From: Steroidobacter sp036520495
GTDB lineage: Bacteria; Pseudomonadota; Gammaproteobacteria; Steroidobacterales; Steroidobacteraceae
Length of the DNA: 64,000 nucleotides
Assembly (NCBI RefSeq): GCF_036520495.1
Contig: NZ_DATDJO010000036.1
Location: 62,001 to 126,000, forward strand
Reading direction: 5' to 3'
In this document: positions 17,626-26,501 of the stretch, one piece after another
Layout: every line of letters starts with the position of its first letter
Position numbering within the stretch: the first letter of the stretch is position 1
Position numbers and translations under genes: made by a program
The notes under the pieces: model-generated
What the model saw: only the letters and a program-made list of their open reading frames with translations
Databases searched by the model: none
Told to the model about the DNA's origin: nothing

Positions 17626-19485
17626 GTGCTCACGGCCGACAAAGTCCTAGTCACGATCGGAACTCCCTGCTCGATGTCCGCGGTGGGCGGCACCGAGACT
17701 TACGCGGCACGGGTGCGTGGCCGGCCTGAATTCATTGCCTACGCCGCGTTCGACGCCGGATTGGTCGATATCGAGATCGCCGGCGCTGGCGAACCTGCCT
17801 TTCGCTGGGCACAAGGTGAACGCAAGGGCCAGGCCGCAACCATCCATGAGATCGAATCGCAATTTGGCGAACGCCTGCGCGCCAATCTCGGCATTCGCCA
17901 CATCGAGGAGCTGACTGCGCTCGGATCGGCAGCCGTGACCGATATCGCCGCGAGCCTGCCTCACGATCTCGGCAGCGGTGGTCTGCGTCGTCAGGCGGGA
18001 TTGAGTTATCGCGACATCCGCGAATCCGCGCTGAAGGACATGTACGGTCTGTTCGACGATGATCCCCGGCTCGGGCCGTCGCTGCAGTCGCAGCTCTTTC
18101 TCCATGGCGGACTCGGTGCGCTCGCGGCTCTGCCGGTGTCACTTGCCGAACTGCTGCCGGATCCATACGACTTCCGCATCGCCGCCGCCACCGCGTTCCA
18201 GGGTCTGGACTCATTGGGCGAGTTACGCGCCGCGAGCGCCGTGGACATTCAAACCGACAAACTGCGCGACCGATTCGCGATGCGTCTGGCGAACTCGCTC
18301 GCGTCGCACGGGCCGGCCCTGCTCGCGACGATGCTGGCGCCGTCGTATCCGCTCAGCAAGTCGCTGAAGAATCCTGCATTGCTAGATTCGCTGCGCGGTC
18401 CGGACGGTTTCACGCGCGTGCCACAGACGCCGCTCAATTCCGTCGGCGCCTGCGCATCGAGCGCCATTGCTTTTTGCGAAATCGCGCCACAACTGGTGCT
18501 CGACTATCCGGGCTTTCACCGCCCGAAAATCGCGCTGTGGACCGCTGCGGATGCAGCGACGCGTCCGCACTGGCAGATCCTCGATGCGTTCGGTCCGGGC
18601 GCCTTGATGACCCGCGGCAAACTGGACATATTGAACCAGGGCCGCGCCGCCGCCGCGCAACGCTCCGTCGCAGATTCCCTTGCGCCGTTCGACATCGACG
18701 CCAACGGCACGGTCGTCGGCGAAGGCGGTTCCGGTCTGTTGATCACCACGCTCGACTTCGCGCTGCGCAACTTCCTGGATATCACCTCGATCGTGGTCGG
18801 CTGGGGACAAAGCGGCGAGGCCGGCGGCAAGGCGCATTTCGCAGGCGTGGGCTTCGGCGGCGAGAACGCCACCGTGCATGCGCTCGAAATCGCATGGCGC
18901 GCACACGGTTACAGCGTGTCTGACTTCCAATACCTGGTCGCCCATGCCACCGGCACACGCACGAACTCGAAGACCGATCTCACGACCGCGGCGAACGCGC
19001 GGCGGGCGGCAGCCGATCGGCAGGGCTTCAAAGGTCCGCTACCCGGAATGATCGTCGGCACGCACAAGGCGGTGGGCGATGGTCACACGATGGGTGAAAC
19101 GGGACTCAAGGGTGTGGCGCAGGCCATCCAGTACCTGCTCGGCAATGAGGCCGTCGGCGTACCGACACTGCGCAACCTCGACCCGGATCTCAGCGACATT
19201 GCGGAGGCCTTCACGCTTCACGCGGCGCCGGTCGCCGGGAATCGCGATGGCGGTGCGCTCTGCGCGACACAGGGATTCGGCGGATACAACGGCGCGCTGG
19301 CTCTGCGCGGCGCCAACGCCGATGCGTTCAGTCGCTATGCGCCAGACCGCAACCTGCTGGCCGCCTATCTGGAACGCTGGCCGGAGCTGCGGGCCGAGCG
19401 CGAGCAGCGCGAACGTTCGGCACGTCTGCGACGCGGCAGCACGCTGGAACTGGCGCTGCGGCATCGCTGGAAGGGAATGGAGTAA
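17626..19485 (+). CDS. Large beta-ketoacyl synthase-like protein
   Basis: A 619-residue protein with a complete condensing-enzyme active site: Cys276 in NSVGACASSA, His440 in AHATGTRTN, and His487 with Lys481 in HKAVGDGHTMGETG. It should therefore perform decarboxylative Claisen condensation on acyl groups. It is about 200 residues longer than FabB/FabF, and the extra sequence precedes and interrupts the first half of the thiolase fold. No acyl carrier protein, acyltransferase or reductase gene is adjacent, so the pathway cannot be named. The GTG at 17626 gives the best start; an upstream TTG at 17587 is also in frame. Confidence 0.82.
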   Translation: MLTADKVLVTIGTPCSMSAVGGTETYAARVRGRPEFIAYAAFDAGLVDIEIAGAGEPAFRWAQGERKGQAATIHEIESQFGERLRANLGIRHIEELTALGSAAVTDIAASLPHDLGSGGLRRQAGLSYRDIRESALKDMYGLFDDDPRLGPSLQSQLFLHGGLGALAALPVSLAELLPDPYDFRIAAATAFQGLDSLGELRAASAVDIQTDKLRDRFAMRLANSLASHGPALLATMLAPSYPLSKSLKNPALLDSLRGPDGFTRVPQTPLNSVGACASSAIAFCEIAPQLVLDYPGFHRPKIALWTAADAATRPHWQILDAFGPGALMTRGKLDILNQGRAAAAQRSVADSLAPFDIDANGTVVGEGGSGLLITTLDFALRNFLDITSIVVGWGQSGEAGGKAHFAGVGFGGENATVHALEIAWRAHGYSVSDFQYLVAHATGTRTNSKTDLTTAANARRAAADRQGFKGPLPGMIVGTHKAVGDGHTMGETGLKGVAQAIQYLLGNEAVGVPTLRNLDPDLSDIAEAFTLHAAPVAGNRDGGALCATQGFGGYNGALALRGANADAFSRYAPDRNLLAAYLERWPELRAEREQRERSARLRRGSTLELALRHRWKGME

Positions 19486-19547
19486 AAGCCGCGACGGCCT
19501 ACTTTGTCGGCACGCGGCCTGCCTACCGCTGACGGCCTGCCTTCCTC

Positions 19548-19923
19548 TCAATCCTTCTTCCCCGTAAACGTGCCGTCGCCGAGATCACCCAGGACGACTT
19601 TGCCCTTCATCGTGTTGCCATCCATAGTCCCCGTGTAGGTCACGGTCATCGACTGGCCCTGCACATCGACGTTGTACTTCAGCGTCCCTTCATTGCCGCT
19701 GACCGTGCCTGTCACCTCGGCCTCGCCGAGCTGGCCTTTGCAGGGACCCGTGACCGCCGTGCCTTCCTGCTTCAGGCTGAAATGCGGCCTACCAGTGCCG
19801 GCCTGTGTCTCGATCGTCATCGTCCACTCGCCGGCCACGCTGGCCATCGGTCGCCATGGCCGTCGCAACCATCAGGGCGCAGGCAGCGGCAGCAACGACA
19901 AACCATCTGCGTACGGAATTCAT
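19548..19923 (-). pseudogene. Small exported beta-barrel protein gene, frameshifted after the signal peptide
   Basis: Reading from an ATG at 19923, with AGGGAG just upstream, gives a textbook signal peptide, MNSVRRWFVVAAAACALMVA followed by TAMA. The mature protein continues only in a different frame: VAGEWTMTIETQAGTGRPHF through to the end GTFTGKKD at 19548. One extra base near 19846-19850 separates the two frames. The mature part belongs to a common family of small secreted domains with VTGTVSGNEG-like repeats. Either the gene is broken by a +1 insertion, the base is an assembly error, or translation starts at an internal ATG near 19847 and yields an unexported protein. Confidence 0.75.
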
Positions 19924-20116
19924 GACGCTCCCTGGTTGAGTCCTGATCGTTGCAATCGCACGTTCGAAAGGACGGTCTCTGACTCATCATGCCGACCGTC
20001 TGTGCGGCTGCGAAGAGCGCCCACGAAACCTCACGATGCGGTTACGAACCTTTCCACTCTGCAGTTCGAGGAACTATGCAACAATCCCCGCGCTGCACCG
20101 CATTTATGCTGGAACG

Positions 20117-21337
20117 ATGAAGCACGAACTGAGGCAATTTTCGCAACGCACTTTCTGGGTCGTCACGCTGATTGCAGCGACATTGCTCAGCGGCATCGTC
20201 GCCATTCCGCAGATGCTCTCGCAACGGGCGCGCCTGGAGGTGATGCGGTCGCATGTCGCCGAAGTGGCGCAGCTCGCGGCAAGCGTCGTTGATGGCGATC
20301 TGCATCGGCAGCTGCTGGATCCGGCGAACTACACGCCCGAGCTGTATGCGCGCACCGTCAGGCCGCTGGTGAAATTTCATTCCGCGGATCCCGACATCTT
20401 CTACGTCTATACGATGATGGAACGCGACGGCAAAACGTTCTTCGTCGTCGACACGGCCGCGTCCGACGCCCTTGTCACCCAGCGCAGCCTGCGCGCTTCA
20501 GCGTACATGGAGCCGTTCGAAACGCTCGATCAGGAACCGGATGCCGACTGGCTGCAACGTATCGCGGCCGGGCAAACCTACGTCTATCCGAAATTCCTGC
20601 GGGACCAGTACGGCAACTTTCTGTCGGGACATGCGCCCATCTTTGACAGCCAGGGTCGCTACAGCGGCTTCGTCGGCGTCGACTTCGATCTGCAGTACCA
20701 CCTCGCGCGCGAAGCCCGCTTCCGGGCGATTCACATCGGCACGTTACTGACGGCCCTCGCCATCGCAGCGCTCATCGGTTATCTCGCTGCGCGCTACGAC
20801 CAGCGCCTCACTCACCAGCTGGATGAACAGACCCAGATCTCGATGCGCGATGAACTCACGCAGCTGCTCAATCGTCGCGGCGCCATGATCTCCGTGCAGC
20901 GCGCGCTTGCTTCCAGCTCCTCCAGTTACGCCATCATCCTCGTCGATCTCGACGGACTGAAGAGCATCAACGACAACCACGGTCACGTGGCCGGCGACGA
21001 CTTCCTCATGCGCGTCGCCAATGCGATCAAGGCCAGCGTGCGCGAGGCGGATGTGTGTGCGCGCCTCGGCGGGGACGAGTTCCTGGTATTCGCCGCGGGC
21101 TGCGATCTGGATGCCGCAACGGAAATCGCGCGGCGCGTGCTCGTGCGAGTGGGCAACGCCGAGAACGCCGCCGCTCCCGGCTTCTACGGCGTGTCGATCG
21201 GCATCTGCGTCGTCTCGCCGCCCGATGTCAGCTTCGAATCGATGTACCGCTGCGCCGACAAGGCGCTCTATCGAGCCAAGACGACGGGCCGCAATCGCTT
21301 CGTCATCTTCGATCCGCTCGACGACGTATCTGCTTGA
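20117..21337 (+). CDS. Membrane diguanylate cyclase with periplasmic sensor (GGDEF)
   Basis: A 406-residue protein. One membrane helix (about residues 13-34) and a second near GTLLTALAIAALIGYLAA bracket a periplasmic domain of roughly 180 residues with PDC/Cache-like features (YVYPKFLRDQYGNFLSGHAP). The C-terminal GGDEF domain carries GGDEF at 318-322 and an I-site READ at 309-312, so it should make and be inhibited by cyclic di-GMP. The start at 20117 places the first helix near the N-terminus; upstream codons are open but read as non-coding. Confidence 0.92.
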   Translation: MKHELRQFSQRTFWVVTLIAATLLSGIVAIPQMLSQRARLEVMRSHVAEVAQLAASVVDGDLHRQLLDPANYTPELYARTVRPLVKFHSADPDIFYVYTMMERDGKTFFVVDTAASDALVTQRSLRASAYMEPFETLDQEPDADWLQRIAAGQTYVYPKFLRDQYGNFLSGHAPIFDSQGRYSGFVGVDFDLQYHLAREARFRAIHIGTLLTALAIAALIGYLAARYDQRLTHQLDEQTQISMRDELTQLLNRRGAMISVQRALASSSSSYAIILVDLDGLKSINDNHGHVAGDDFLMRVANAIKASVREADVCARLGGDEFLVFAAGCDLDAATEIARRVLVRVGNAENAAAPGFYGVSIGICVVSPPDVSFESMYRCADKALYRAKTTGRNRFVIFDPLDDVSA

Positions 21338-21356
21338 GCGGAAGAAGAACGAAGAC

Positions 21357-21473
21357 CTCCACGGGGATCACGGGGATAGAAGACACGAAGCCAAGGATTC
21401 CTCGGGCATTTTGAATCAGTTGAAATCTGAGGCGAGAGTTTTCTTCGTCTTACCCCGTGATCCTCCGTGGAGA
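21357..21473. repeat. Palindromic element, CCACGGGG family, copy 4
   Basis: The left arm CTCCACGGGGATCACGGGGA (with TAGAAGA) pairs with TCTTACCCCGTGATCCTCCG plus TGGAG. The loop is longer (about 60 bp) than in other copies. It lies between the convergent diguanylate cyclase and LysR genes. Confidence 0.85.
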
Positions 21474-21482
21474 TCCTCTGCC

Positions 21483-22364
21483 TCAGACTCCCCAACGCTC
21501 GCGACACAGCGCAAGGAATCGGGCGCCGGCCTGCGACATCGGTTGGTGCTTCAGATAGTAGACGCCGACCTGGCGGTCGATGCCGGAGAACGGCAGACCT
21601 TCGATGGGCACGAGGTTGGCCGGAATGTTGGTCACGAGATCCGACACGTACGTGACGCCTTTGCCCTCCGCGACCAGTGCGAGTCGCAGGTCCATGTGAC
21701 TGACTTCCCAGACCGACGCGAATGCGTTGCGCAGGCGATCGCCGCTGGGCCGACGAGCGATGTCATCGAGGAAGGACGTCACGAGCGGCAGCGTGCGCAG
21801 TGTCTCCTGCGGATCGCGTCGCAAGGCATCGCGGCTCGGATGATCGGCTGCAATCATCAGCTGGCGCGTTTCGGAGAAGCAGGCATTGATCGCGAAGTAG
21901 TCGGGCATGGAATGCTGCAATGGTCCGAAGCCGAGTTCCCAGCGTCCCTCGGAGACGCCATAGACGATCTCGCGACTCGGCGCGACCACGACCTTGAAAC
22001 GTGTCAGCGGATTGCGTTCGGAAAAATCCTTAAGCAGGGCGACACCGAAGCGTGCATTCGCAGCCGGCGAGAGAGCCAGCGACAAGGTCGAACGTGCGCC
22101 CGACTTGATCTGCGCGATGTCAGCCAGCGTTTCGCGCTCCTCGTTCATCATCGTTTCGGCGAACCGCAGCAAGCGAATGCCTGCCTCGGTCAACTGGGGC
22201 GGATTGCCACGGCGCAGCAATACCGCGCCGAGCCGGTGTTCGAGGTTGGCGATCGCCTGGCTGACGGCGGATTGCGATAGGTCCAGGCGCTCCGCGGCGC
22301 GACTGAAGCCACCCGCTTCGACCACGGCATGAAAACAGCGGATTTCATTGCGCTCGATCTGCAT
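21483..22364 (-). CDS. LysR-family transcriptional regulator
   Basis: A 293-residue DNA-binding regulator. The N-terminal winged helix-turn-helix is clear in FHAVVEAGGFSRAAERLDLS followed by QSAVSQAIANLEHRLGAVLL. The remainder is the periplasmic-binding-protein-like effector domain. It is divergent from the citrate-synthase-like gene, with a shared 255-bp spacer, the classic arrangement for a LysR regulator and its target, so it may control that gene. The effector is unknown. Confidence 0.93.
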   Translation of the reverse strand: MQIERNEIRCFHAVVEAGGFSRAAERLDLSQSAVSQAIANLEHRLGAVLLRRGNPPQLTEAGIRLLRFAETMMNEERETLADIAQIKSGARSTLSLALSPAANARFGVALLKDFSERNPLTRFKVVVAPSREIVYGVSEGRWELGFGPLQHSMPDYFAINACFSETRQLMIAADHPSRDALRRDPQETLRTLPLVTSFLDDIARRPSGDRLRNAFASVWEVSHMDLRLALVAEGKGVTYVSDLVTNIPANLVPIEGLPFSGIDRQVGVYYLKHQPMSQAGARFLALCRERWGV

Positions 22365-22619
22365 GAGCCGATTGTCGCCCGGATCGGCATCGATGCAAGG
22401 GTCTGCGCGCCGGATTGGTTACGCAATGCCTGCGCAGGAATGAGGGGAATGCCGCCGCATGAATCGTGCACATACCTGCCGCTGATCGCCGCGCTTAATG
22501 ACGGGATCAGCAGGCCTGATGGCATCTGCGCACCTGATAGCCGCATCGCGCCAGCCCTGTCGTCATGGCGCGGCGACGGCGCTACCTTGAGCCACGATCT
22601 ATGGGTGGCGGAGCGTGTC

Positions 22620-23780
22620 ATGACAGCAGCACAAGTGCACAAGGGCCTGGAAGGGGTCATCGTCGATACCACATCGACGTCGCTGGTCGACGGCGAGGCA
22701 GGGGCGCTGTACTACCGCGGCTACCCGATCGAAACCCTGGTGCAGTATCGCTTTGCCGAAGTCCTGCACCTGATCGTGTTCGGCGAACTGCCGGATGCGC
22801 GTCGACTCGGCGAGGTCGAAGAGTATCTATGGCAGGCCGGCCGTCTGCCGGCGGAAATCGCCGCGACGCTGCGCGCCCTGGCACGCAACGGCGCACATCC
22901 GATGGCGACTTTGCAGGCAATCGCGCCGCTGCTCGCCCTTGAACCGCCGCTGCAGCGCATTGGCCGTAGCGATGCAGAAGAGGAAGGACTGATCATCGCC
23001 GCTCGACTGCCAGCGGCCATCGCACAGATCCATTCTTCCCTGGAAGATCACGCGCCGCATGCGTATCCGGCTTCGCGCCGCTATGGGGAACGCTACCTGC
23101 AGCTGCTGACTGGCCACGCGCCGTCGGCCGATGCAATCGACGCATTCGAAACGCTGCAGATTCTGCAGCTCGATCACGGTTTCAATGCCAGCACCTTCAC
23201 CGCACGCGTCGTCACCTCGACGCTCGCTCCGACCCCCTCCGCGCTGTCGGCAGCGATGGGCGCGCTGTACGGACCGCTGCATGGTGCCGCCGACCAGGGT
23301 GCGCTCGAGATGGCGCTCGAAGTCGGTGAGCCACAACATGCACGCGCCTTCGTTGCGAACTGTCTCGCCACCGGACGCAAGGTACTCGGCATGGGACACC
23401 GTGAGTATCGCGTCGTCGATCCGCGCGCGAAAATTCTCAAGGCCCTCGCCGAACGCAGCGCCGTCGAGTTTTCGCATCGTCGCCTGCTCAACACATTGAG
23501 CGCCGTCGAGACCGCTTTCGTCGAACAGACCAGCAGCAAGAAGCGTCCGCTGCGCGCCAACATGGAGTTCTACAAGGGCGTGCTGTGCCTGTCGCTTGGC
23601 ATCGCGAAGGAATACTTCACCGCCACCTTCGCCGCGTCGCGCGCCTTCGGCTGGGTCGCGCACATCGTCGAACAGCGCCAGGACAACCGCATCATTCGCC
23701 CCTCGGCTCTCTACATCGGACCGGCGCCGCGGCAGCCGGAAGAAGACATTGGCCACGAAAAGGCGCAATCGCAAAGGTAG
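22620..23780 (+). CDS. Citrate synthase family protein with a Glu at the catalytic Asp position
   Basis: A 386-residue type II citrate/methylcitrate-synthase homologue. The start at 22620 follows GGAG by 6 bp. Two catalytic histidines are present: His221 in GPLHGAADQG and His260 in GMGHREYR, and LDHGFNAST is intact. The third catalytic residue, Asp in the NVDFYSG motif of E. coli GltA (Asp362), is replaced by Glu316 in NMEFYKG, and the normal GGANE is GAADQ. It could be a citrate or methylcitrate synthase with altered kinetics, or a related condensing or lyase enzyme. It is divergent from a LysR gene. Confidence 0.85.
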   Translation: MTAAQVHKGLEGVIVDTTSTSLVDGEAGALYYRGYPIETLVQYRFAEVLHLIVFGELPDARRLGEVEEYLWQAGRLPAEIAATLRALARNGAHPMATLQAIAPLLALEPPLQRIGRSDAEEEGLIIAARLPAAIAQIHSSLEDHAPHAYPASRRYGERYLQLLTGHAPSADAIDAFETLQILQLDHGFNASTFTARVVTSTLAPTPSALSAAMGALYGPLHGAADQGALEMALEVGEPQHARAFVANCLATGRKVLGMGHREYRVVDPRAKILKALAERSAVEFSHRRLLNTLSAVETAFVEQTSSKKRPLRANMEFYKGVLCLSLGIAKEYFTATFAASRAFGWVAHIVEQRQDNRIIRPSALYIGPAPRQPEEDIGHEKAQSQR

Positions 23781-23865
23781 GAATCGAGGGGGAAGTCCGG
23801 ACGCGCCAGAACGTACCAAGGGATCTGATCAAAGAAGAACTCCATTTTCGGACTTTGCGTCTTTT

Positions 23866-23892
23866 GCCCCGTGGGATTCCCTCCCGTCACGC
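23866..23892. repeat. GGGAATCCCACGGG-family repeat fragment
   Basis: The DNA CCCCGTGGGATTCCCTCCCG followed by TCACGCG is the reverse orientation of the repeat core in lhr and at 24661. It directly precedes the point where acetolactate-synthase homology begins. Confidence 0.65.
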
Positions 23893-24225
23893 GTTTTTGC
23901 GGCCATTCTCGACAACGCCGCCCTGGGACTCGTCCGTCAGCAACAGACGCTGTTCTATCGCCAGCGCCTCGTCGCTTCGCCGTTTGCGCAGCCGGGAAAC
24001 TTCGTCGGCATCGCGCGGGCGTTCGGAGTGCCAGGAATCGATCTGGAGACCTGCGTCGCCCCGCACGGCACACTGGCGCGACTCCTGACTGTGCCTGGAC
24101 CTCAGTTGATCCGCGTGCCGATTGCAGCGGAACATCGCGTCCTGCCCATGGTGGTTCCCGGCGCGGCGAATACGCAGGCGCTGGATCATTTCATGGCAGA
24201 GCGAGAGCGGCGTGGCGAGCCCTGA
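23893..24225 (+). pseudogene. ilvB: Acetolactate synthase large subunit, C-terminal remnant
   Basis: About 110 codons encode the end of the thiamine-diphosphate domain of an IlvB-type enzyme: LGLVRQQQTLFYRQRLVAS, then FVGIARAFGVPGID, then LIRVPIAAEHRVLPMVVPGA near the C-terminus. The remaining four fifths of the gene are missing. The open frame extends upstream into unrelated DNA that overlaps the citrate-synthase gene and shows no start of its own. Homology begins at a GGGATTCCC repeat, so a repeat-associated deletion or a transposed fragment is likely. It is very unlikely to be functional. Confidence 0.8.
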
Positions 24226-24290
24226 CCTTCGGTCACGGCTTCTATGTGTACCGATTCCAATCAACCAGATCTTCCCTGTTGCAGGACCCC

Positions 24291-24629
24291 ATGCAATCCA
24301 TCGAATGGCCCGACTTCCTCAAAGTCGAACTGCGCATCGGCACCGTGCTCGAAGTGCTGGATTTTCCGGAAGCGCGCAAACCGGCGTGGCAACTGCGCGT
24401 GGATTTCGGTCCCGAGATCGGTATCAGGATGTCGAGCGCACAGATCACGGCGCTGTACTCGAAGGAAGCGCTGGTCGGCCGACAGGTGATCGCTGTGGTC
24501 AACTTCCCGCCCAAACAGATCGGTCCGTTCCGCTCGGAGGTTCTGGTGACAGGCTTTCACGATGAGCAGGGCCGCGTCGTACTCGCGATGCCGGAGCGGC
24601 CGGTTCCGAACGGCACGAAGCTGCTGTAG
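24291..24629 (+). CDS. csaA: CsaA-like tRNA-binding / secretion chaperone-like protein
   Basis: A 112-residue protein made only of the EMAP/tRNA-binding OB-fold. The signature VELRIGTVLEVLDFPEARKP, then VDFGPEIGIRMSSAQIT, and RQVIAVVNFPPKQIGPFRSE match CsaA closely and at full length. CsaA is a dimer proposed to act as an export chaperone or to bind tRNA-like RNA. The start has AGGA 4-5 bp upstream. It stands alone after the IlvB remnant. Confidence 0.93.
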   Translation: MQSIEWPDFLKVELRIGTVLEVLDFPEARKPAWQLRVDFGPEIGIRMSSAQITALYSKEALVGRQVIAVVNFPPKQIGPFRSEVLVTGFHDEQGRVVLAMPERPVPNGTKLL

Positions 24630-24656
24630 AGGGAACCTCTCGGTGATCCCTCACTC

Positions 24657-24690
24657 CCGTGACCAACGGGAATCCCACGGGGCGCAAACG
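24657..24690. repeat. GGGAATCCCACGGG-family repeat fragment
   Basis: The sequence GTGACCAACGGGAATCCCAC continuing GGGG matches the core of the intergenic copies at 33759 and 57936 and of the coding copies in lhr. It lies in the spacer between csaA and the isochorismatase-like gene. The rest of that spacer (24691-24796) holds an imperfect inverted repeat of GGTGAGAGTCCCTC type and no gene. Confidence 0.6.
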
Positions 24691-24796
24691 GTCCTGGGTT
24701 ACCTTGGTGAGAGTCCCTCTGGTTGCTTCAGATGGATTCCACCGAGGGCTCTCCTGAGAGTCACCGTCTACGCGGAAATGACTGATCTGGAACCAA

Positions 24797-25342
24797 TCAA
24801 ACCTTAGTACTCGATGTGCACCCGTTCGCTGGCGTCACGGTAACCCTTGGCCCGTAGCCGCCGAGATTCTCCAGCGTAACGTTGTGATGAGCCGAGATCT
24901 GGGCGGCGGACAGAACGCCGTTGTCCAAGGTGGTGTGTGCATCTGCGACCAGTGTGACGGGATAGCCCAGCGCCAGGGCTCCACGGACCGTCGAATCTAT
25001 GCAGAACTCGCTTTGCAAGCCACAAATTATCAGGTTGCTGATTCCGCGGGCTTGCAACGTTGAATGAAGCTCCGTTCGATAGAAGGAGTCCGACCCGGTC
25101 TTGCGAATGCGGATGTCTTCTGGCTGCACTGCGAGACGTTCGTAGAGCTGCCAGGCTTCAGTTCCAAAGCGCAGTGGCCCTTCATCTTCCTCGTACTGAA
25201 TGAGCACCACCGGGATCCCGGCGAGCCTGGCTCTGCCAGATAGGGCATTGATACGATCTACAACGTTGTCGATATCAAAGGCAGCCCATTCGCCAGTGCA
25301 CAGGCCCGTCTGCACGTCGATGATGAGTAGCGCGGATTTCAT
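24797..25342 (-). CDS. Isochorismatase-like cysteine hydrolase
   Basis: A 181-residue cytoplasmic hydrolase. The catalytic triad of the family is visible: Asp9 in LLIIDVQ, Lys81 in RIRKTGSDSFY, and Cys114 in GLQSEFCIDSTVRGA. Members cleave isochorismate, nicotinamide, carbamoyl or similar amides; the NxxQSEFCIDST type is common among uncharacterised amidohydrolase-like members, so the substrate is open. No pathway partner is adjacent. Confidence 0.9.
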   Translation of the reverse strand: MKSALLIIDVQTGLCTGEWAAFDIDNVVDRINALSGRARLAGIPVVLIQYEEDEGPLRFGTEAWQLYERLAVQPEDIRIRKTGSDSFYRTELHSTLQARGISNLIICGLQSEFCIDSTVRGALALGYPVTLVADAHTTLDNGVLSAAQISAHHNVTLENLGGYGPRVTVTPANGCTSSTKV

Positions 25343-25604
25343 GGCGGTTGGTTTGAGGCCCCATGCCGGCGCTCAGCCGCGTACGGCTTCGCACCTCGGC
25401 ACCAGGCATTCATGGCTATGCTCACGTTGCCTCGATCTGGTAGACATCGATGAGATCTCCCGCGGATCAAGATAGCTCCGCCGGCTGCAAGTGACAATGG
25501 TCAGCCCTCTCCCCAGGACCAGGCGATCACTGCACGCAACGCAAGTGGAGTAACGCCCCTCCCGACGCTACTCTTGCCGCTTGTCCCAGTTGCACATGTC
25601 ACGA

Positions 25605-26396
25605 ATGATGTCCTTCTCCCAGATACTCAGTTCCATTGCGGGTGATGGCTCGACGTTCCAGGTCACCGTGACCGATGACTGGGCTCAGGGACGCGCGACG
25701 TTTGGCGGGCTCATCGCAGCAGTCGGTAATGAAGTGATGCGGCAGCTCGTGCCGCGCGATCGGCCGTTGCGTTCGTTGCAGACCACGTTCGTGGGGCCAG
25801 CGACGGCAGGAACATGGCAAGTCACCGCACGCGTGCTGCGCGTCGGCAGGGCTGTTTCGCTGGCGCAATGCGAGATCATCGATGCAGGTCAGGTCGTCGC
25901 GACGCTGGTGGGTGCCTATGGCGGCACGCGGCCATCAGCGGTGTCGGTTAAGCTGCGGCCGCAGTCCGCAACGCGCGGTGTCGAAGAGTGTCGCGAGGTT
26001 GGTTACAAGGACGGCGCGCCGAAGTTCACGCAGCATTTCGCGATGCGCTGGTCGGAGGGCGCGAAACCGTTTTCCGGTTCGCCGCAGACGCCGACCAAGG
26101 TGTTCATTCGTCATCGCGATCCGGCGCCGTTGACCGAATCGCATGTGGTCGCGCTCGTCGACTGCATTCCGTCGCCCGCGATCTCGATGTTCCAGGCGCC
26201 GGCGCCGGCGAGTTCGTTGATCTGGACGCTCGAACTGCTCGAGCATCGTTTCGATTTTCCGCCGGACGCCTGGTGGCGCATCGACACCGATATCGATGCC
26301 GCCGGTGAAGGGTATGTGAGCCAGACCGGACTATTGATCGATCCCGAAGGCCGACCCGCGGCGCTGACGCGGCAGCTGGTGGCGGTGTTTGGCTAG
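25605..26396 (+). CDS. Acyl-CoA thioesterase, double-hotdog (TesB-like)
   Basis: A protein of about 263 residues with two hotdog domains in tandem. The first contains WAQGRATFGGLIAAVGNEVM and LRSLQTTFVGPATAGTWQVT; the second contains LVDCIPSPAISMF and ends with SQTGLLIDPEGRPAALTRQL. The family hydrolyses acyl-CoA thioesters. The start is uncertain: ATG codons at 25596, 25605 and 25608 are all in frame, none with a strong ribosome site. The gene is followed at once by a CTAGGCG palindromic element. Confidence 0.88.
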   Translation: MMSFSQILSSIAGDGSTFQVTVTDDWAQGRATFGGLIAAVGNEVMRQLVPRDRPLRSLQTTFVGPATAGTWQVTARVLRVGRAVSLAQCEIIDAGQVVATLVGAYGGTRPSAVSVKLRPQSATRGVEECREVGYKDGAPKFTQHFAMRWSEGAKPFSGSPQTPTKVFIRHRDPAPLTESHVVALVDCIPSPAISMFQAPAPASSLIWTLELLEHRFDFPPDAWWRIDTDIDAAGEGYVSQTGLLIDPEGRPAALTRQLVAVFG

Positions 26397-26496
26397 GAAG
26401 GTACTAGGCGCTAGGCGCTAGGGCGGCAATGCAGCGGCGGAATACCAACGCGCGTGCTATCCGGTCCTTCTTCGCCTAGCACCTAGCACCTGGAGC
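26396..26496. repeat. Palindromic element, GCGCTAGGC family
   Basis: The left arm GGTACTAGGCGCTAGGCGCT (with AGGGCGG) pairs with CTTCGCCTAGCACCTAGCAC (with CTGGAGCC). The arms are again near-tandem units of about 8 bp (GCGCTAGG). It fills the gap between the convergent thioesterase and M13 peptidase genes. I see no second copy in the window. Confidence 0.8.
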
Positions 26497-26501
26497 CTCT
26501 C

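Noticed and set aside
19486..19547. GACGGCCTGCC near-repeats after the ketosynthase gene
   Set aside because: Short, with no convincing opposite arm; too weak to call an element.
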